A program made the translations under genes and the position numbers. The notes under the pieces are model-generated. The model worked only from the letters and a program-made list of their open reading frames with translations, was not told the origin of the DNA and did no database searches. Shown one piece after another: positions 24,876 to 34,816 of a stretch of DNA of 64,000 nt. Positions within the stretch are counted from its first letter, which is position 1, and every line of letters begins with the position of its first letter. This DNA is from Peribacillus frigoritolerans (GTDB lineage: Bacteria; Bacillota; Bacilli; Bacillales; DSM-1321). The stretch is from assembly GCF_030676415.1 (NCBI RefSeq), contig NZ_JAUUTW010000003.1, forward strand, positions 1-64,000, written 5' to 3'.

Positions 24876-26336
24876 ATGTCGTTGTTCGAACAAAAGGTTT
24901 CTGAGCTTCATGAACGCTTACATAAGAAAGAGATAAGTGTCACTGATCTTGTTAACGAATCATATAAGCGAATTGGACAGGTAGAGGACAAGGTGAAGGC
25001 ATTTTTGACACTTGATGAAGAAAACGCCCGCAATCAAGCAAAACGATTGGATGATCAATTGGTAAAAGGCGAGAACGAAGGCGCTTTATTTGGTATGCCA
25101 ATCGGAGTGAAGGATAATATTGTCACTAAAAATTTGCGTACGACTTGTGCGAGTAAAATTTTGGAGAACTTTGATCCAATCTATGATGCAACCGTTGTTC
25201 AAAAGCTACAGAAGGCAGAAACGGTTACGATCGGGAAATTGAATATGGATGAGTTTGCGATGGGATCTTCTAATGAGAACTCCGCATATCAGGCAACACG
25301 CAACCCTTGGAACACGGATTATGTGCCAGGCGGTTCGTCGGGTGGTTCAGCTGCATCTGTCGCTTCCGGTGAAGTCCTATTCTCTTTAGGTTCCGATACG
25401 GGTGGATCGATTCGCCAACCAGCGGCATATTGTGGAGTTGTCGGCTTAAAACCTACATATGGACGGGTTTCCCGATTCGGACTTGTAGCATTTGCGTCTT
25501 CTTTGGACCAAATCGGTCCGGTTACAAGAACTGTTGAAGATAACGCTTATTTGCTTGAAGCGATTTCAGGTGTGGATCCAATGGATTCGACCTCTGCTAA
25601 TGTTGACGTGCCGAATTTTGTGAATTCATTAACAGGCGATGTCAGGGGATTGAAAATAGCTGTGCCTAAAGAATATCTTGGTGAAGGCGTTGGCGAAGAA
25701 GCACGTAATTCCGTACTTGAAGCGTTAAAAGTATTAGAGGGGCTTGGAGCTGAATGGGAAGAAGTATCCTTGCCGCATTCCAAATATGCTTTAGCTGCCT
25801 ATTATCTGCTATCTTCATCGGAAGCTTCGGCTAACCTTTCACGTTTTGACGGAGTGCGTTACGGACATCGTACAGATAATGCAGAAACTCTTATAGAAAT
25901 GTATAAGCAAACCCGTGCAGAAGGATTCGGTGACGAAGTGAAACGCCGTATCATGCTTGGAACGTTCTCCTTAAGTTCCGGTTATTATGACGCTTATTAT
26001 AAAAAGGCTCAAAAAGTACGTACCTTAATCAAAAAAGACTTTGAAGATGTCTTTGAAAAATACGATGTCATCGTTGGGCCGACTACACCTACGCCTGCAT
26101 TTGAAATTGGTGAAAAAGTCGACGATCCATTAACGATGTATGCGAATGATATCTTGACGATTCCAGTTAATCTTGCTGGTGTACCAGGTATATCCGTGCC
26201 ATGTGGATTCGCAGCGAATGGGCTTCCGCTTGGACTGCAAATGATTGGGAAGCATTTTGATGAAAGCACGATTTACCGCGCGGCTCACGCATTTGAGCAA
26301 GCAACAGATTTTCATAAACAATTTCCTAAGCTGTAA
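24876..26336 (+). CDS. gatA: Asp/Glu-tRNA amidotransferase subunit A
   Basis: GatA is the glutaminase subunit of GatCAB. The 486-residue amidase-signature protein has Lys79 in GVKDN, Ser154 in GGSSGGS and Ser178 in GGSIRQPA. These are the Lys-Ser-Ser triad at the residue numbers known for GatA. AAGGAGGG precedes two adjacent ATG codons. The second (24876) gives better spacing and the usual MSLFEQK start, though 24873 cannot be excluded. Confidence 0.96.
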   Translation: MSLFEQKVSELHERLHKKEISVTDLVNESYKRIGQVEDKVKAFLTLDEENARNQAKRLDDQLVKGENEGALFGMPIGVKDNIVTKNLRTTCASKILENFDPIYDATVVQKLQKAETVTIGKLNMDEFAMGSSNENSAYQATRNPWNTDYVPGGSSGGSAASVASGEVLFSLGSDTGGSIRQPAAYCGVVGLKPTYGRVSRFGLVAFASSLDQIGPVTRTVEDNAYLLEAISGVDPMDSTSANVDVPNFVNSLTGDVRGLKIAVPKEYLGEGVGEEARNSVLEALKVLEGLGAEWEEVSLPHSKYALAAYYLLSSSEASANLSRFDGVRYGHRTDNAETLIEMYKQTRAEGFGDEVKRRIMLGTFSLSSGYYDAYYKKAQKVRTLIKKDFEDVFEKYDVIVGPTTPTPAFEIGEKVDDPLTMYANDILTIPVNLAGVPGISVPCGFAANGLPLGLQMIGKHFDESTIYRAAHAFEQATDFHKQFPKL

Positions 26337-26348
26337 GGGGTGAAAATA

Positions 26349-27776
26349 ATGGACTTTGAAACGGTGATTGGTCTAGAAGTACACGTAGAATTAAAAACGG
26401 ATTCTAAAATTTTCTCAGCGAGCCCAAATCATTTTGGTGCCGCTCCAAATAGTAACACGACTGTAATTGACCTAGGCTACCCAGGTGTATTGCCTGTCGT
26501 CAATAAAAAGGCTGTTGATTTTGCAATGAAGGCTGCAATTGCCCTGAATTGCGAAGTGGCGGAAATTACGAAATTCGACCGGAAAAACTATTTTTACCCG
26601 GACAATCCTAAAGCATACCAAATTTCACAGTTCGATCAACCGATTGGTGAGCATGGTTGGATTGAAATCGAAGTGGGCGGCAAGAAAAAGAAAATTGGCA
26701 TTACCCGCATTCATATGGAAGAGGATGCTGGAAAGCTGACACATAAAGGGAACTATTCACTGTGTGATTATAACCGCCAAGGTACGCCTCTTGTTGAAAT
26801 CGTATCAGAACCGGATATCACTTCACCGGAAGAAGCTTATGCTTATCTGGAAAAGTTGAAATCCATCATTCAATACACCGGCGTTTCCGATTGTAAAATG
26901 GAAGAAGGCTCACTTCGCTGTGATGCTAACATTTCCTTGAAACCTGTCGGCCAAAAAGAATTCGGTACGAAAACCGAATTGAAAAACTTGAACTCATTCA
27001 ACTTCGTTCGCAAAGGGTTGGAGCATGAAGAAATCCGACAAGCGGAAATCTTGAATGAAGGCGGCATAATTGAACAGGAAACCCGCCGGTTCGACGAAGC
27101 TACAGGCAGAACGGTACTAATGCGAATTAAGGAAGGCTCCGATGATTACCGTTACTTCCCGGAACCGGACTTATTGACAATCCATATCGATGAAGAATGG
27201 AAAGCGCGTATTGCTGCCGAGATTCCGGAACTTCCGGATGCACGGAAAAAACGCTATGTCGAAGAATTTGGCTTACCGGAATATGATGCAGCCGTGTTAA
27301 CGGTAACGAAAGAAAGTGCTGATTTCTTTGAAGCGACAGTCGCTTCAGGCGCTGATGCAAAACTAGCATCTAACTGGATCATGGGTGAGGTTTCCGCTTT
27401 CTTGAATGCAGAAGGTAAAGAGCTGCATGATGTCAAATTGACTGCTGAATCGTTAGCTGGAATGATTAAGCTTATTGAAGATGGCACGATTTCTTCTAAA
27501 ATCGCTAAAAAAGTTTTCAAAGAATTGATTGAAAACGGCGGGGATGCTGAAACGATCGTCAAGGAAAAGGGACTAGTCCAAATTTCCGATGAAGGCGCAT
27601 TGCGTACAGCCGTTGAAGAAGCATTGAATAATAACCCGCAATCGATTGAAGATTTTAAGGCCGGTAAACAAAAAGCAATCGGCTTCCTTGTCGGACAGAT
27701 TATGAAAGCGACAAAAGGACAAGCCAATCCACAGCTTGTTAATAAAATTTTGGTGGAAGAAATCAATAAACGTTAA
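26349..27776 (+). CDS. gatB: Asp/Glu-tRNA amidotransferase subunit B
   Basis: GatB binds the misacylated tRNA and activates it with ATP for amidation by ammonia from GatA. The 475-residue protein has [20 protein letters not shown] at the start, [21 protein letters not shown], and the C-terminal YqeY-like helical domain ([14 protein letters not shown]). ATG 26349 has AAGGGG about eight bases upstream. A GTG at 26340 overlaps that site and is less likely. A terminator follows. Confidence 0.96.
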   Translation: MDFETVIGLEVHVELKTDSKIFSASPNHFGAAPNSNTTVIDLGYPGVLPVVNKKAVDFAMKAAIALNCEVAEITKFDRKNYFYPDNPKAYQISQFDQPIGEHGWIEIEVGGKKKKIGITRIHMEEDAGKLTHKGNYSLCDYNRQGTPLVEIVSEPDITSPEEAYAYLEKLKSIIQYTGVSDCKMEEGSLRCDANISLKPVGQKEFGTKTELKNLNSFNFVRKGLEHEEIRQAEILNEGGIIEQETRRFDEATGRTVLMRIKEGSDDYRYFPEPDLLTIHIDEEWKARIAAEIPELPDARKKRYVEEFGLPEYDAAVLTVTKESADFFEATVASGADAKLASNWIMGEVSAFLNAEGKELHDVKLTAESLAGMIKLIEDGTISSKIAKKVFKELIENGGDAETIVKEKGLVQISDEGALRTAVEEALNNNPQSIEDFKAGKQKAIGFLVGQIMKATKGQANPQLVNKILVEEINKR

Positions 27777-27781
27777 TATTG

Positions 27782-27811
27782 ACCGTATCACTTTTAAAGT
27801 GGTACGGTTTT
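27782..27811 (+). terminator. Terminator after gatB
   Basis: ACCGTATCAC (27782-27791) pairs with GTGGTACGGT (27799-27808) with one G.U, followed by a T-rich tail. A second weak hairpin, GAGTTA/TAACTC with CTTTTT (27872-27899), lies downstream before the sigma factor gene. Confidence 0.75.
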
Positions 27812-27944
27812 CTCTTGATTAAGAAAAGAGTTTACTGTGAAAGAGCTAAAAATAATTTTTGGTTTTTTTTTGAGTTATCTGTAGGGGTAACTCCTTTTTG
27901 TGTCGTCTATTACATGAAAGTTTAACAGGAAAGGAGGAAGAGAA

Positions 27945-28487
27945 GTGACGGATGAGCTAGTTGAGAAGGTAAGGGCTGGGAATGATCATGCATTCCGAAT
28001 GTTGATTGAAACTTATAAACAGACGATTTATAGAACCGTCTATTCCGTCTTGCGGAATCAAAAGGATGCTGAAGATGTTACCCAGGAAGTCTTTATCAAA
28101 ATCTATACTTCTCTTCCTCAATATAAGAACCAAGGTTTCAAAACTTGGATTACCCGGATTGCAGTCAATCATGCAATCGATTTAAAGAGAAAGAGGGAAC
28201 GCCAAAAGGAAGAATTGCAGGACGAACATTCATCGGAAGCTAATTTGGGCTTAACTGATGATGTCGAGGCAGTATTTTTTCGGAATGAAAGGCGAAAGCA
28301 AGTATTAAGGAAGCTGACTGACCTTCCAGAGGGATACCGGGACGTTGTATATGGCTATTACATAAAGGAAAAGACATTCAAGCAAATTGCAGAGGAACAG
28401 CAGATTCAAGTGAAATCTGTGGAAGTAAAGCTATATCGGGCAAGAAATTGGATGAGAAAACATTGGAAAGAGGAGGATTTTTCATGA
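27945..28487 (+). CDS. ECF RNA polymerase sigma factor
   Basis: The 180-residue protein has sigma region 2 (YKQTIYRTVYSVLRNQKDAEDVTQEVFIKIY in part) and region 4 (LPEGYRDVVYGYYIKEKTFKQIAEEQQIQ followed by VEVKLYRARNWM). No region 3 is present, so it is an extracytoplasmic-function sigma factor. It starts with GTG behind AAGGAGGA. The next gene overlaps its stop as ATGA and looks like its anti-sigma factor, so the signal is probably sensed at the membrane. I could not find an ECF-type autoregulated promoter upstream, and the subgroup is not assigned. Confidence 0.9.
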   Translation: MTDELVEKVRAGNDHAFRMLIETYKQTIYRTVYSVLRNQKDAEDVTQEVFIKIYTSLPQYKNQGFKTWITRIAVNHAIDLKRKRERQKEELQDEHSSEANLGLTDDVEAVFFRNERRKQVLRKLTDLPEGYRDVVYGYYIKEKTFKQIAEEQQIQVKSVEVKLYRARNWMRKHWKEEDFS

Positions 28488-28951
28488 ATCATGTTCCTGA
28501 AGCAGAATGGGTTGCATATTTGGCAGATGAAATACCAGAGGCTTTAAAAATTGAATATGAAAATCATCTATACTCCTGTGACAAGTGTTTGTCCGCCTAT
28601 ATGGAGGCGATGGAAAAAGAAGAAAACAATCTGGACATTGAAGGGCTTGATATTGCAGGTACTGTCATGGAGTCGATTAGCCGTTTGAAAGGCGGCTCTG
28701 TTGAAGAGGCCAAGCAACAAAGAAAAGAGAAAACACTTCGGACGATCACACGACATTACTTGATCGCGGCCGGATTTACGATTTTATTAATGGCAGGCGG
28801 AGTATTTCAATCATTGACTGAATACGTGGATTCTGTCGAATCAAGCAGCGAAAAGGAAACGCAGTCCTTAACAGATGGACTTATTGATAAAACATTTAAT
28901 TGGATGGATTCTATCGAAAAGAAAAATAAGGAGGGGTTTAGAAATGAATAA
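28484..28951 (+). CDS. Probable membrane anti-sigma factor (zinc-finger type)
   Basis: The 155-residue protein has an N-terminal HLYSCDKC motif (about residues 26-33) like the His-x3-Cys-x2-Cys of zinc-containing anti-sigma domains. One membrane segment follows (about residues 91-112, LIAAGFTILLMAGGVF) and then a short acidic extracytoplasmic tail. It is translationally coupled to the ECF sigma gene, as such antagonists usually are. The binding partner is inferred from this arrangement. GAGGAGG lies just upstream of the ATG. Confidence 0.75.
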   Translation: MNHVPEAEWVAYLADEIPEALKIEYENHLYSCDKCLSAYMEAMEKEENNLDIEGLDIAGTVMESISRLKGGSVEEAKQQRKEKTLRTITRHYLIAAGFTILLMAGGVFQSLTEYVDSVESSSEKETQSLTDGLIDKTFNWMDSIEKKNKEGFRNE

Positions 28952-30014
28952 AAGTCCGGTATTAGCCTTTTTATTATCGTTTTTGCCAGGTTTCGGACAT
29001 TTTTACCTAGGAAGGAAATATAAAGGGTTATTTTATTTTCTGGCCACGGCTGGATTGGGGCTTGGAGGTCTTTTTCTTTCGTTGATCAGTCAATCTGATG
29101 CGTTTCTGGCTTTTTCCATTATTGGAATGGTGTTTTATTTCATCAGTATATTTGACTTGGTGGTCACCTCACTGAGGAATCCTAAAAGTGAAGAGGATGT
29201 GGAGGGAATGGCAGATCAGCCGGAGGCGGAAAGATTTTATGTAATCATCCTTTCATTCGTTCCAGGATTAGGCCATTTTCAGCTTGGCCTCATGAATCGG
29301 GGACTTATTTTTCTCATCGGCTTTTTAGGCCTTGGCATCATGGTGATCTTCATCAGTGTGATGACACAAATGGAAGGTCTGTTAATATTCATGGCACTAT
29401 TGCCTGTTATCTGGATTTACAGCTTTTTTGATTCTGTTCAACAGCTGAATAAAAAGCAGAGAGGTGAGGAGCTTATCGATCGGACCGTTTTGGAAGATTT
29501 CGAGGAGAGACGGGAATCCGGTAAGAAGAGTAAATCGGTCGCGACTTTATTCGCTATTTTCCCTGGTGCGGGTCACTTATATTTGGGGCTGCAAAAACGT
29601 GGGATTCAATTGATGGCCGGCTTTTTATTCGCCATTTACATATTGGATTTACTCCGGTTAGGTTTCTTCTTTTTCCTTATTCCGATTATTTGGTTTTATA
29701 GTTTTTTTGATGGATTGCAAAAAGCCTCGAAAATGGAGGAGGGTCCAGTAGAAGATATCCCCATCATTTCGGGAATGGTCAATCACCAAAAATGGGTAGG
29801 ATTGGGGTTGGTGGGACTTGGAATCTATTTTCTGGCCAGTAATATAATCGTCCCGGCCATTGCTCCTCATTTGGATGAATGGATTGGAAGCAACTTGGAA
29901 TATTGGTTTAGAGATTATTTTCAAAAAGGACTTGTATGCATCCTTCTTATAGGCGGGGGAATCAAATTGCTGTCGGGAAGTAAAAAAGGGAGAGTCAAGG
30001 AGGAGACAAAATGA
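28944..30014 (+). CDS. Multi-pass membrane protein with three PGxGHxxLG repeats
   Basis: The 356-residue protein has three repeats of a Pro-Gly-x-Gly-His-x-x-Leu-Gly motif: LPGFGHFYLG near 17, VPGLGHFQLG near 105 and FPGAGHLYLG near 206. Each is followed by a hydrophobic hairpin, as in TM2-type modules. A further membrane segment lies near 280-300. The function is unknown. It overlaps the anti-sigma gene by eight bases and is coupled to the next gene by ATGA, so it belongs to the ECF operon and may be part of its sensing or response. Confidence 0.7.
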   Translation: MNKSPVLAFLLSFLPGFGHFYLGRKYKGLFYFLATAGLGLGGLFLSLISQSDAFLAFSIIGMVFYFISIFDLVVTSLRNPKSEEDVEGMADQPEAERFYVIILSFVPGLGHFQLGLMNRGLIFLIGFLGLGIMVIFISVMTQMEGLLIFMALLPVIWIYSFFDSVQQLNKKQRGEELIDRTVLEDFEERRESGKKSKSVATLFAIFPGAGHLYLGLQKRGIQLMAGFLFAIYILDLLRLGFFFFLIPIIWFYSFFDGLQKASKMEEGPVEDIPIISGMVNHQKWVGLGLVGLGIYFLASNIIVPAIAPHLDEWIGSNLEYWFRDYFQKGLVCILLIGGGIKLLSGSKKGRVKEETK

Positions 30015-30937
30015 GAACATGGAGAGTCGGAACGATTTCAATGGGAATCTCCCTGGTTGGTTTGGGTTTGGTTTTACTGGTTTCTCAAATTACGGATATG
30101 AATTTGACGACGATTCTGCTGTCATGGTGGCCGTTGCTGTTCATTATCTTGGGTGCAGAGATTCTCTTCTATATTTATTTTTCCAGAAAAGAAAGTTCTT
30201 TTGTAAAGTATGATATTCTAAGCATTCTTTTCGTGGGATTGCTTGGAACGACGGGAATAGTTTTAATTCTGCTAACATCAAGCGGATTGATGGATCAAGT
30301 TAGGGCTGCCGTGAATAGCGAAGAGAAAACGGTCAATTTGCCTGGTTTCAATCAAAAGGCTGGGAAAGGCATACAAAGAGTTGTCCTGGACACTGGCTCA
30401 TACCCATTGACAATTGAAAGTGGTAAGGACGAGGAAGTTTCCGTTTTTGGAACATATGGCGAGCGGGTAATGGAAGATGCTGATGCGTTGTTGAACAAGC
30501 CGGAAGATTATTTACTCGTTGAGAGAAATGGTGATACGCTTTATATAAGCTTCAAGGATTTGCCGATTCAAAATGGGCTTTTGGACAGTGGTACAATGAA
30601 TCTTAAGGCAACTCTTATAATACCTGCTGAGTTGGCAGTGGAGATAGACGGACAAAGTACCGATCTTGTTTTGAAGCCTAGAAAGCTCTTGAATGACTGG
30701 AGTGTGAAGGATAGCGGAAGTCTAAGTGTATTCCTTCAGGATAATAGTGATATCAAGATAGATGCTAGAGGGGTCGAGGAACTTGAAGGCCCTGAGAATG
30801 GCTGGAAGATGACTGAAGTGAAAGAAGAAACAAGTGAAGAAGGCTTTGTAAAAAAGAATGGGATATTCAATATTGGTAAAGGGAAACATACTTTAACGGT
30901 TACCGATACTTTTAACGTGAATGTTCAATATCCATGA
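30011..30937 (+). CDS. LiaF-like / DUF5668 membrane protein
   Basis: The 308-residue protein has three or four N-terminal membrane segments (about 8-25, 33-52, 65-88), then an extracytoplasmic part of about 210 residues. That part has a beta-rich, DUF4097-like character (VVLDTGSYPLTIESG, LKATLIIPAELAVEI). The arrangement resembles LiaF/LiaI-type and DUF5668 proteins that modulate envelope stress responses. Assignment rests on layout, not on a decisive motif. It is the last gene of the four-gene ECF operon and is followed by a terminator. Confidence 0.6.
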   Translation: MRTWRVGTISMGISLVGLGLVLLVSQITDMNLTTILLSWWPLLFIILGAEILFYIYFSRKESSFVKYDILSILFVGLLGTTGIVLILLTSSGLMDQVRAAVNSEEKTVNLPGFNQKAGKGIQRVVLDTGSYPLTIESGKDEEVSVFGTYGERVMEDADALLNKPEDYLLVERNGDTLYISFKDLPIQNGLLDSGTMNLKATLIIPAELAVEIDGQSTDLVLKPRKLLNDWSVKDSGSLSVFLQDNSDIKIDARGVEELEGPENGWKMTEVKEETSEEGFVKKNGIFNIGKGKHTLTVTDTFNVNVQYP

Positions 30938-31017
30938 TTGAAATCATTTACTAGAATAAAATTGTAAAAAGCATTATAATTTCCCTGATACGATTTCTAG
31001 TTAAATGCAAAAGATAT

Positions 31018-31043
31018 GGACCGAAATACGGTCCTCTTTTTTT
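31018..31043 (+). terminator. Terminator of the ECF operon
   Basis: GGACCG (31018-31023) pairs with CGGTCC (31029-31034) around AAATA and runs into CTCTTTTTTT. Confidence 0.85.
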
Positions 31044-31116
31044 CGAATATTGCTTTTCATGTAACGAAGGATTAAGATGTAAATTATGGAATCAATATGT
31101 ATAAGGATGATGGGAA

Positions 31117-32031
31117 ATGAAAAGAGCAAGGTTGATTTACAACCCGACTTCGGGCCGGGAAGCCATTAAGAAGAGCCTGCCAGGTGTGCTAGCGAAACTT
31201 GAAGAAGCTGGTTATGAAGCTTCTGCACATGCGACGACCGGTGCTGGGGATGCAACGAAAGCGGCTAAGATAGCGATTGAACGCGGCTATGATATAGTTA
31301 TTGCAGCAGGGGGCGACGGTACGATTTATGAGGTTGTTAATGGACTGGCCACTGCAGATAAACGTCCGAAACTAGGGATCATTCCGACGGGAACGACCAA
31401 TGATTTCGCGCGAGCGCTGCATTTACCGAAGTCGATCGAAGGGGCAGCCGAAATTATTGCCGGTGGGCATACGATGCCAGTCGATATTGGGAAAATGAAT
31501 GATAAGTATTTCATCAATATTGCTGGCGGAGGCAGATTGACCGAATTGACCTACGACGTGCCGATCAAGCTGAAAACCATGCTTGGTCAGCTAGCGTACT
31601 ATATTAAAGGAATTGAAATGCTTCCTTCAATTAAGCCGACGGAAGTTTCTATTGAATATGATGGAAAGCTTTTTGAAGGAGAGATCATGCTTTTCTTGGT
31701 GGCTAACACGAATTCGGTCGGCGGCTTCGAGAAACTGGCTCCTGACGCCTCTTTGAATGATGGTATGTTCACGTTGCTTATTTTGAAAAAGGCAAACCTC
31801 GCTGATATTGTCCGTGTCGCGACATTGGCAATGCGCGGTGAACATATCCATGATAAAAACGTCATTTATGAAAAAGCCAATCGAATTAAAGTACAGGCCA
31901 AAAAGGAAATGATGCTTAATTTGGATGGGGAATTTGGCGGGATGGCCCCAGCTGAATTCGTAAATCAGTACCGCCATTTTGATGTATTCATTCCGCAAGG
32001 AATACTGCCGGACGATCCGGCAAATAAATAG
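31117..32031 (+). CDS. dgkB: Diacylglycerol kinase DgkB
   Basis: DgkB phosphorylates diacylglycerol released during lipoteichoic acid synthesis, returning it to the phospholipid pathway. The 304-residue protein is a DAGK-catalytic/YegS family enzyme with YNPTSGRE near the start, the nucleotide loop AAGGDGTIYEVVNG near residue 65 and GIIPTGTTNDFARAL. The C-terminal part is the beta-sandwich of lipid kinases. The product of the soluble family could in principle be another lipid, but position after gatB and similarity favour DgkB (YerQ). Confidence 0.88.
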   Translation: MKRARLIYNPTSGREAIKKSLPGVLAKLEEAGYEASAHATTGAGDATKAAKIAIERGYDIVIAAGGDGTIYEVVNGLATADKRPKLGIIPTGTTNDFARALHLPKSIEGAAEIIAGGHTMPVDIGKMNDKYFINIAGGGRLTELTYDVPIKLKTMLGQLAYYIKGIEMLPSIKPTEVSIEYDGKLFEGEIMLFLVANTNSVGGFEKLAPDASLNDGMFTLLILKKANLADIVRVATLAMRGEHIHDKNVIYEKANRIKVQAKKEMMLNLDGEFGGMAPAEFVNQYRHFDVFIPQGILPDDPANK

Positions 32032-32034
32032 GGT

Positions 32035-32064
32035 GAAAAGGCCGCTGAATCTGGTGGCCTTTTC
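32035..32064 (+). terminator. Terminator after dgkB
   Basis: GAAAAGGCC (32035-32043) pairs with GGCCTTTTC (32056-32064), with a 12-base loop. The T run is part of the stem. Confidence 0.7.
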
Positions 32065-32093
32065 AGTTTAATGAAGCAAGGGGAATAGCAAAC

Positions 32094-32669
32094 GTGTATA
32101 TCAGGAAAGCGACACCGGAAGATGCGGATAAGGCAGCCGTGTTGACCCGGTTAGCGATTAAGGAAATTGCAGAGGTTTTGACAGGTGAAAAGGAAGAAGA
32201 AAGAATACTTTCCGTTCTTGCCGATTTGTTCAGGAAAAGTGGGAATCGGGTCAGCTATGAAAATACGCTTGTCAGTGAACATGATGGACAAGTATCTGGA
32301 TTGATCATTGCTTACCATGGCAAGGATGCCGAAAGCTTGGATGAACCGATAGTGAAACAATTAAGGATGAAAATGAAAGACCCAAGCGTTACGCTCGATA
32401 AGGAAGCGGAAATGAGAGACTTTTATTTGGATACAGTATCCGTTGACCCGAATTTTCAAGGAAAAGGAATTGGTAGTGCACTAATTCAATATGTAGAGGG
32501 ATACGCTAAACATAAGGGATATCCAAGGATTTCTTTAGTCGTTGAAAATGAAAATGAAGCGGCGAATCGTCTCTATAACCGATTAGGATATATAGAAATG
32601 AAAACCATTTCGATTAGCGGCCATGAATTTCGCTATATGGTAAAGGAAATAGAAGAACCTCCTGTTTAA
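32094..32669 (+). CDS. GNAT family N-acetyltransferase
   Basis: The 191-residue protein shows the acetyl-CoA binding signature VSVDPNFQGKGIGSALIQYVE (key Q/R-x-x-G-x-G/A loop at about 123-128). NEAANRLYNRLGY near the C terminus is also typical of GNAT enzymes. The acceptor is unknown. It starts with GTG behind AAGGGG. It stands alone between two terminators, and the second terminator overlaps its stop codon. Confidence 0.85.
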   Translation: MYIRKATPEDADKAAVLTRLAIKEIAEVLTGEKEEERILSVLADLFRKSGNRVSYENTLVSEHDGQVSGLIIAYHGKDAESLDEPIVKQLRMKMKDPSVTLDKEAEMRDFYLDTVSVDPNFQGKGIGSALIQYVEGYAKHKGYPRISLVVENENEAANRLYNRLGYIEMKTISISGHEFRYMVKEIEEPPV

Positions 32670-32685
32670 CAGGGGGTCCTTTTTA
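32657..32685 (+). terminator. Terminator overlapping the GNAT stop
   Basis: ACCTCCTG (32657-32664) pairs with CAGGGGGT (32670-32677), followed by CCTTTTT. The loop contains the stop codon of the GNAT gene. Confidence 0.7.
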
Positions 32686-32713
32686 GTCATTTGAAATTTG
32701 ACAATGTATGCGA

Positions 32714-32932
32714 TTACATTTGCTGTCCATTCATGGCGGCCCAATCAGCGTAAGTTCCGGTGCCATTACAGCCGGGACAGTCGTGTATATCGGAAAAATG
32801 ATATTCCGTAGGTACGAAGGAGCTGTATCCACGTCCGTAACAATCCGGACAGAGGCCTTTTTCCTCCATACTTGCTCGATGTTTTTCTAACCTTGTAGCA
32901 TTCCAGGCCGATATAGAGTTAAATAAACCCAT
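32714..32932 (-). CDS. Small zinc-ribbon-like protein
   Basis: The 72-residue protein has two Cys pairs, CPDCYGRG (about residues 28-35) and CPGCNGTG (about 52-59). They have the DnaJ-type CxxCxGxG form and probably bind one zinc ion. The rest has an N-terminal helix (LFNSISAWNATRLEKHR). GAGGTGAGG upstream of the ATG supports translation. The function is unknown. It is a monocistronic gene divergent from rlmCD. Confidence 0.75.
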   Translation of the reverse strand: MGLFNSISAWNATRLEKHRASMEEKGLCPDCYGRGYSSFVPTEYHFSDIHDCPGCNGTGTYADWAAMNGQQM

Positions 32933-33058
32933 TTCCTCACCTCATTTGTTTTTCCTTATTTTTCTTTTTTTAATGAACTTTTATTCATGGAACTATGAAA
33001 AATCCGTAATTCCTTCCACTATATTTTTATGAAAACCAAGGTAAATTGGTGAGTGGTT

Positions 33059-33087
33059 TTGTGGCAAGGCCTCTATTGTGGTAAAAT
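33059..33087 (+). promoter_or_regulatory. Sigma-A promoter of rlmCD
   Basis: TTGTGG (33059-33064) and TAAAAT (33082-33087) are 17 bp apart, and the start codon is 35 bases downstream. Confidence 0.6.
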
Positions 33088-33121
33088 ACAGGCTAGCATA
33101 AAAAAGAAAAGAGAAGATGAT

Positions 33122-34492
33122 ATGAAAAAAACAGCACCAGTTGCTAAAAATGATATTATAGAGGTTTTATTTGAAGATTTAACACATGAAGGAGCTGGCG
33201 TCGCTAAAGTCGATGGCTACCCGATCTTTGTCCAGAGCGCCCTTCCTGGTGAAAAAGCAAAAATTAAAGTGTTGAAGGCTAATAAGGGTTATGGCTTCGG
33301 ACGCTTGATGGAGATTATCGAAAACAGTCCATACCGGATAGAGGTCACACCTGAAGATTACCCTAAATACGGTGGTTGTCAGCTGCAGCATATGAGCTAT
33401 GAAGGACAGTTGGAATTCAAGGAAAAGCAAGTACGTGAAGTGATGACACGCATCGGGAAACTTGAGGATGTGAAGGTTCACCCGATCATCGGGATGGAGA
33501 ATCCAACCCATTATCGCAATAAAGCGCAGGTGCCTGTTGGTGAAAAGGATGGCAAGCTGATAGCGGGGTTCTTCAAACCGCGGACACATGAAATTGTTGA
33601 AACGAAAGAAAGCATTATCCAAAATGAAGTGATCAATGAAGCAGTTCAAGTTGTTAAAGAAATTTTTAGTAAACTTGGTATCCCTGCTTACAATGAAGAG
33701 ACTCATAAAGGTGTATTGCGGCACATCATGGCCCGTTATGGCAAGCAAACAGGCGAATTAATGATTGTTCTCGTTACAAGAACGAATAGTATCCCTTTCA
33801 TCGAAACCATCACGAAGGAAATCGTTGAACGTCTTCCACAAGTGAAATCCATCGTTCAAAACGTGAATTCCAAGAAAACGAATGTTATCTTAGGTGATAA
33901 AATGACTGTACTATGGGGCGACGAAGTGATCCATGATATGATCGGTGATGTGAAATTTGCGATTTCAGCAAAATCCTTCTACCAAATCAATCCGGACCAA
34001 ACGAAAGTCCTTTATGATAAAGCTCTTGACTATGCAGGGCTGACGGGTGAAGAAACAGTGATAGATGCCTATTGCGGCATTGGAACCATCTCTTTATTTT
34101 TAGCGAAAAAAGCGAAAAAGGTAATCGGTGTCGAAGTGGTCGAAGAAGCGATAGAAGACGCACGCCGCAACGCTGAATTGAATGAAATCTCAAATGCAGA
34201 ATTCATGGTTGGCGATGCAGGTAACGTTATTGCTGAATGGTATCAAAAGGGCAACACTGCGGATGTCATCGTTGTGGATCCGCCTCGCAAAGGTTGTGAA
34301 GAATCCCTTCTGAATACGATCATCGAGATGAAACCTAACAAAGTCGTGTACGTATCATGCAACCCAGGCACTCTGGCGCGCGATCTTCATATCTTGGAAG
34401 AGGGCGGATATAAAGCAGTTGATATCCAGCCTGTCGATATGTTCCCTATGACGACACATGTTGAAAATGTAGTGTTATTAGAGTTGAAATAA
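33122..34492 (+). CDS. rlmCD: 23S rRNA (uracil-C5)-methyltransferase RlmCD
   Basis: In Gram-positive bacteria one enzyme methylates both U747 and U1939 of 23S rRNA. The 456-residue protein has an N-terminal TRAM domain ([18 protein letters not shown]). The SAM motif is [14 protein letters not shown], followed by DPPRKGC and the nucleophile Cys in VYVSCNPGT. In the iron-sulphur region only one Cys remains ([11 protein letters not shown]). The other Cys positions seen in RlmD/TrmA-like relatives are replaced, so a cluster may be absent. The SD is weak (GAGAAGAT). I chose ATG 33122 because an upstream start would precede the promoter. Confidence 0.92.
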   Translation: MKKTAPVAKNDIIEVLFEDLTHEGAGVAKVDGYPIFVQSALPGEKAKIKVLKANKGYGFGRLMEIIENSPYRIEVTPEDYPKYGGCQLQHMSYEGQLEFKEKQVREVMTRIGKLEDVKVHPIIGMENPTHYRNKAQVPVGEKDGKLIAGFFKPRTHEIVETKESIIQNEVINEAVQVVKEIFSKLGIPAYNEETHKGVLRHIMARYGKQTGELMIVLVTRTNSIPFIETITKEIVERLPQVKSIVQNVNSKKTNVILGDKMTVLWGDEVIHDMIGDVKFAISAKSFYQINPDQTKVLYDKALDYAGLTGEETVIDAYCGIGTISLFLAKKAKKVIGVEVVEEAIEDARRNAELNEISNAEFMVGDAGNVIAEWYQKGNTADVIVVDPPRKGCEESLLNTIIEMKPNKVVYVSCNPGTLARDLHILEEGGYKAVDIQPVDMFPMTTHVENVVLLELK

Positions 34493-34528
34493 TGAAATGG
34501 GACACAGTCTAATTGACTGGGACCTCAG

Positions 34529-34572
34529 ACTGTAGGAAACTCGATGGAAATCGAGTTTCCTACAGTTTTTTT
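34529..34572 (+). terminator. Terminator after rlmCD
   Basis: A perfect 17-bp stem (34529-34545 with 34550-34566) closed by a GGAA loop and followed by a T run is the strongest intrinsic terminator in the window. Confidence 0.95.
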
Positions 34573-34816
34573 GGCTTGTACAATTTGGACGCCCTTCAGG
34601 CTCCGCCGGCGGTCCGCCCTCGGCTTGCGCCTGCGGGATCTCCCTAGACGCGCTTTTCCCGCAGGAGTCTCGCACCTTTCTCTCCATTCAACTTTGTTAT
34701 AACTTTTAGATAGAAACCATACCTGAGGAGTTGAAGGTGTTGCTTTGGGTCAGTTGGTTCGGGAACATCATTTGATGAATGATATGTATTCCGAACCCCT
34801 TTTGCCTACAAACTGT

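Noticed and set aside
27887..27907. GTAAC and CGTC boxes as an ECF-type autoregulated promoter of the sigma gene
   Set aside because: Only 12 bases separate them, whereas 16-17 are needed; the GTAAC is part of a GAGTTA/TAACTC hairpin.
34478..34687. Minus-strand 69-codon frame in the gap after rlmCD
   Set aside because: It spans a terminator hairpin and the GC-rich repeat block and overlaps the rlmCD end; composition is that of structured non-coding DNA.
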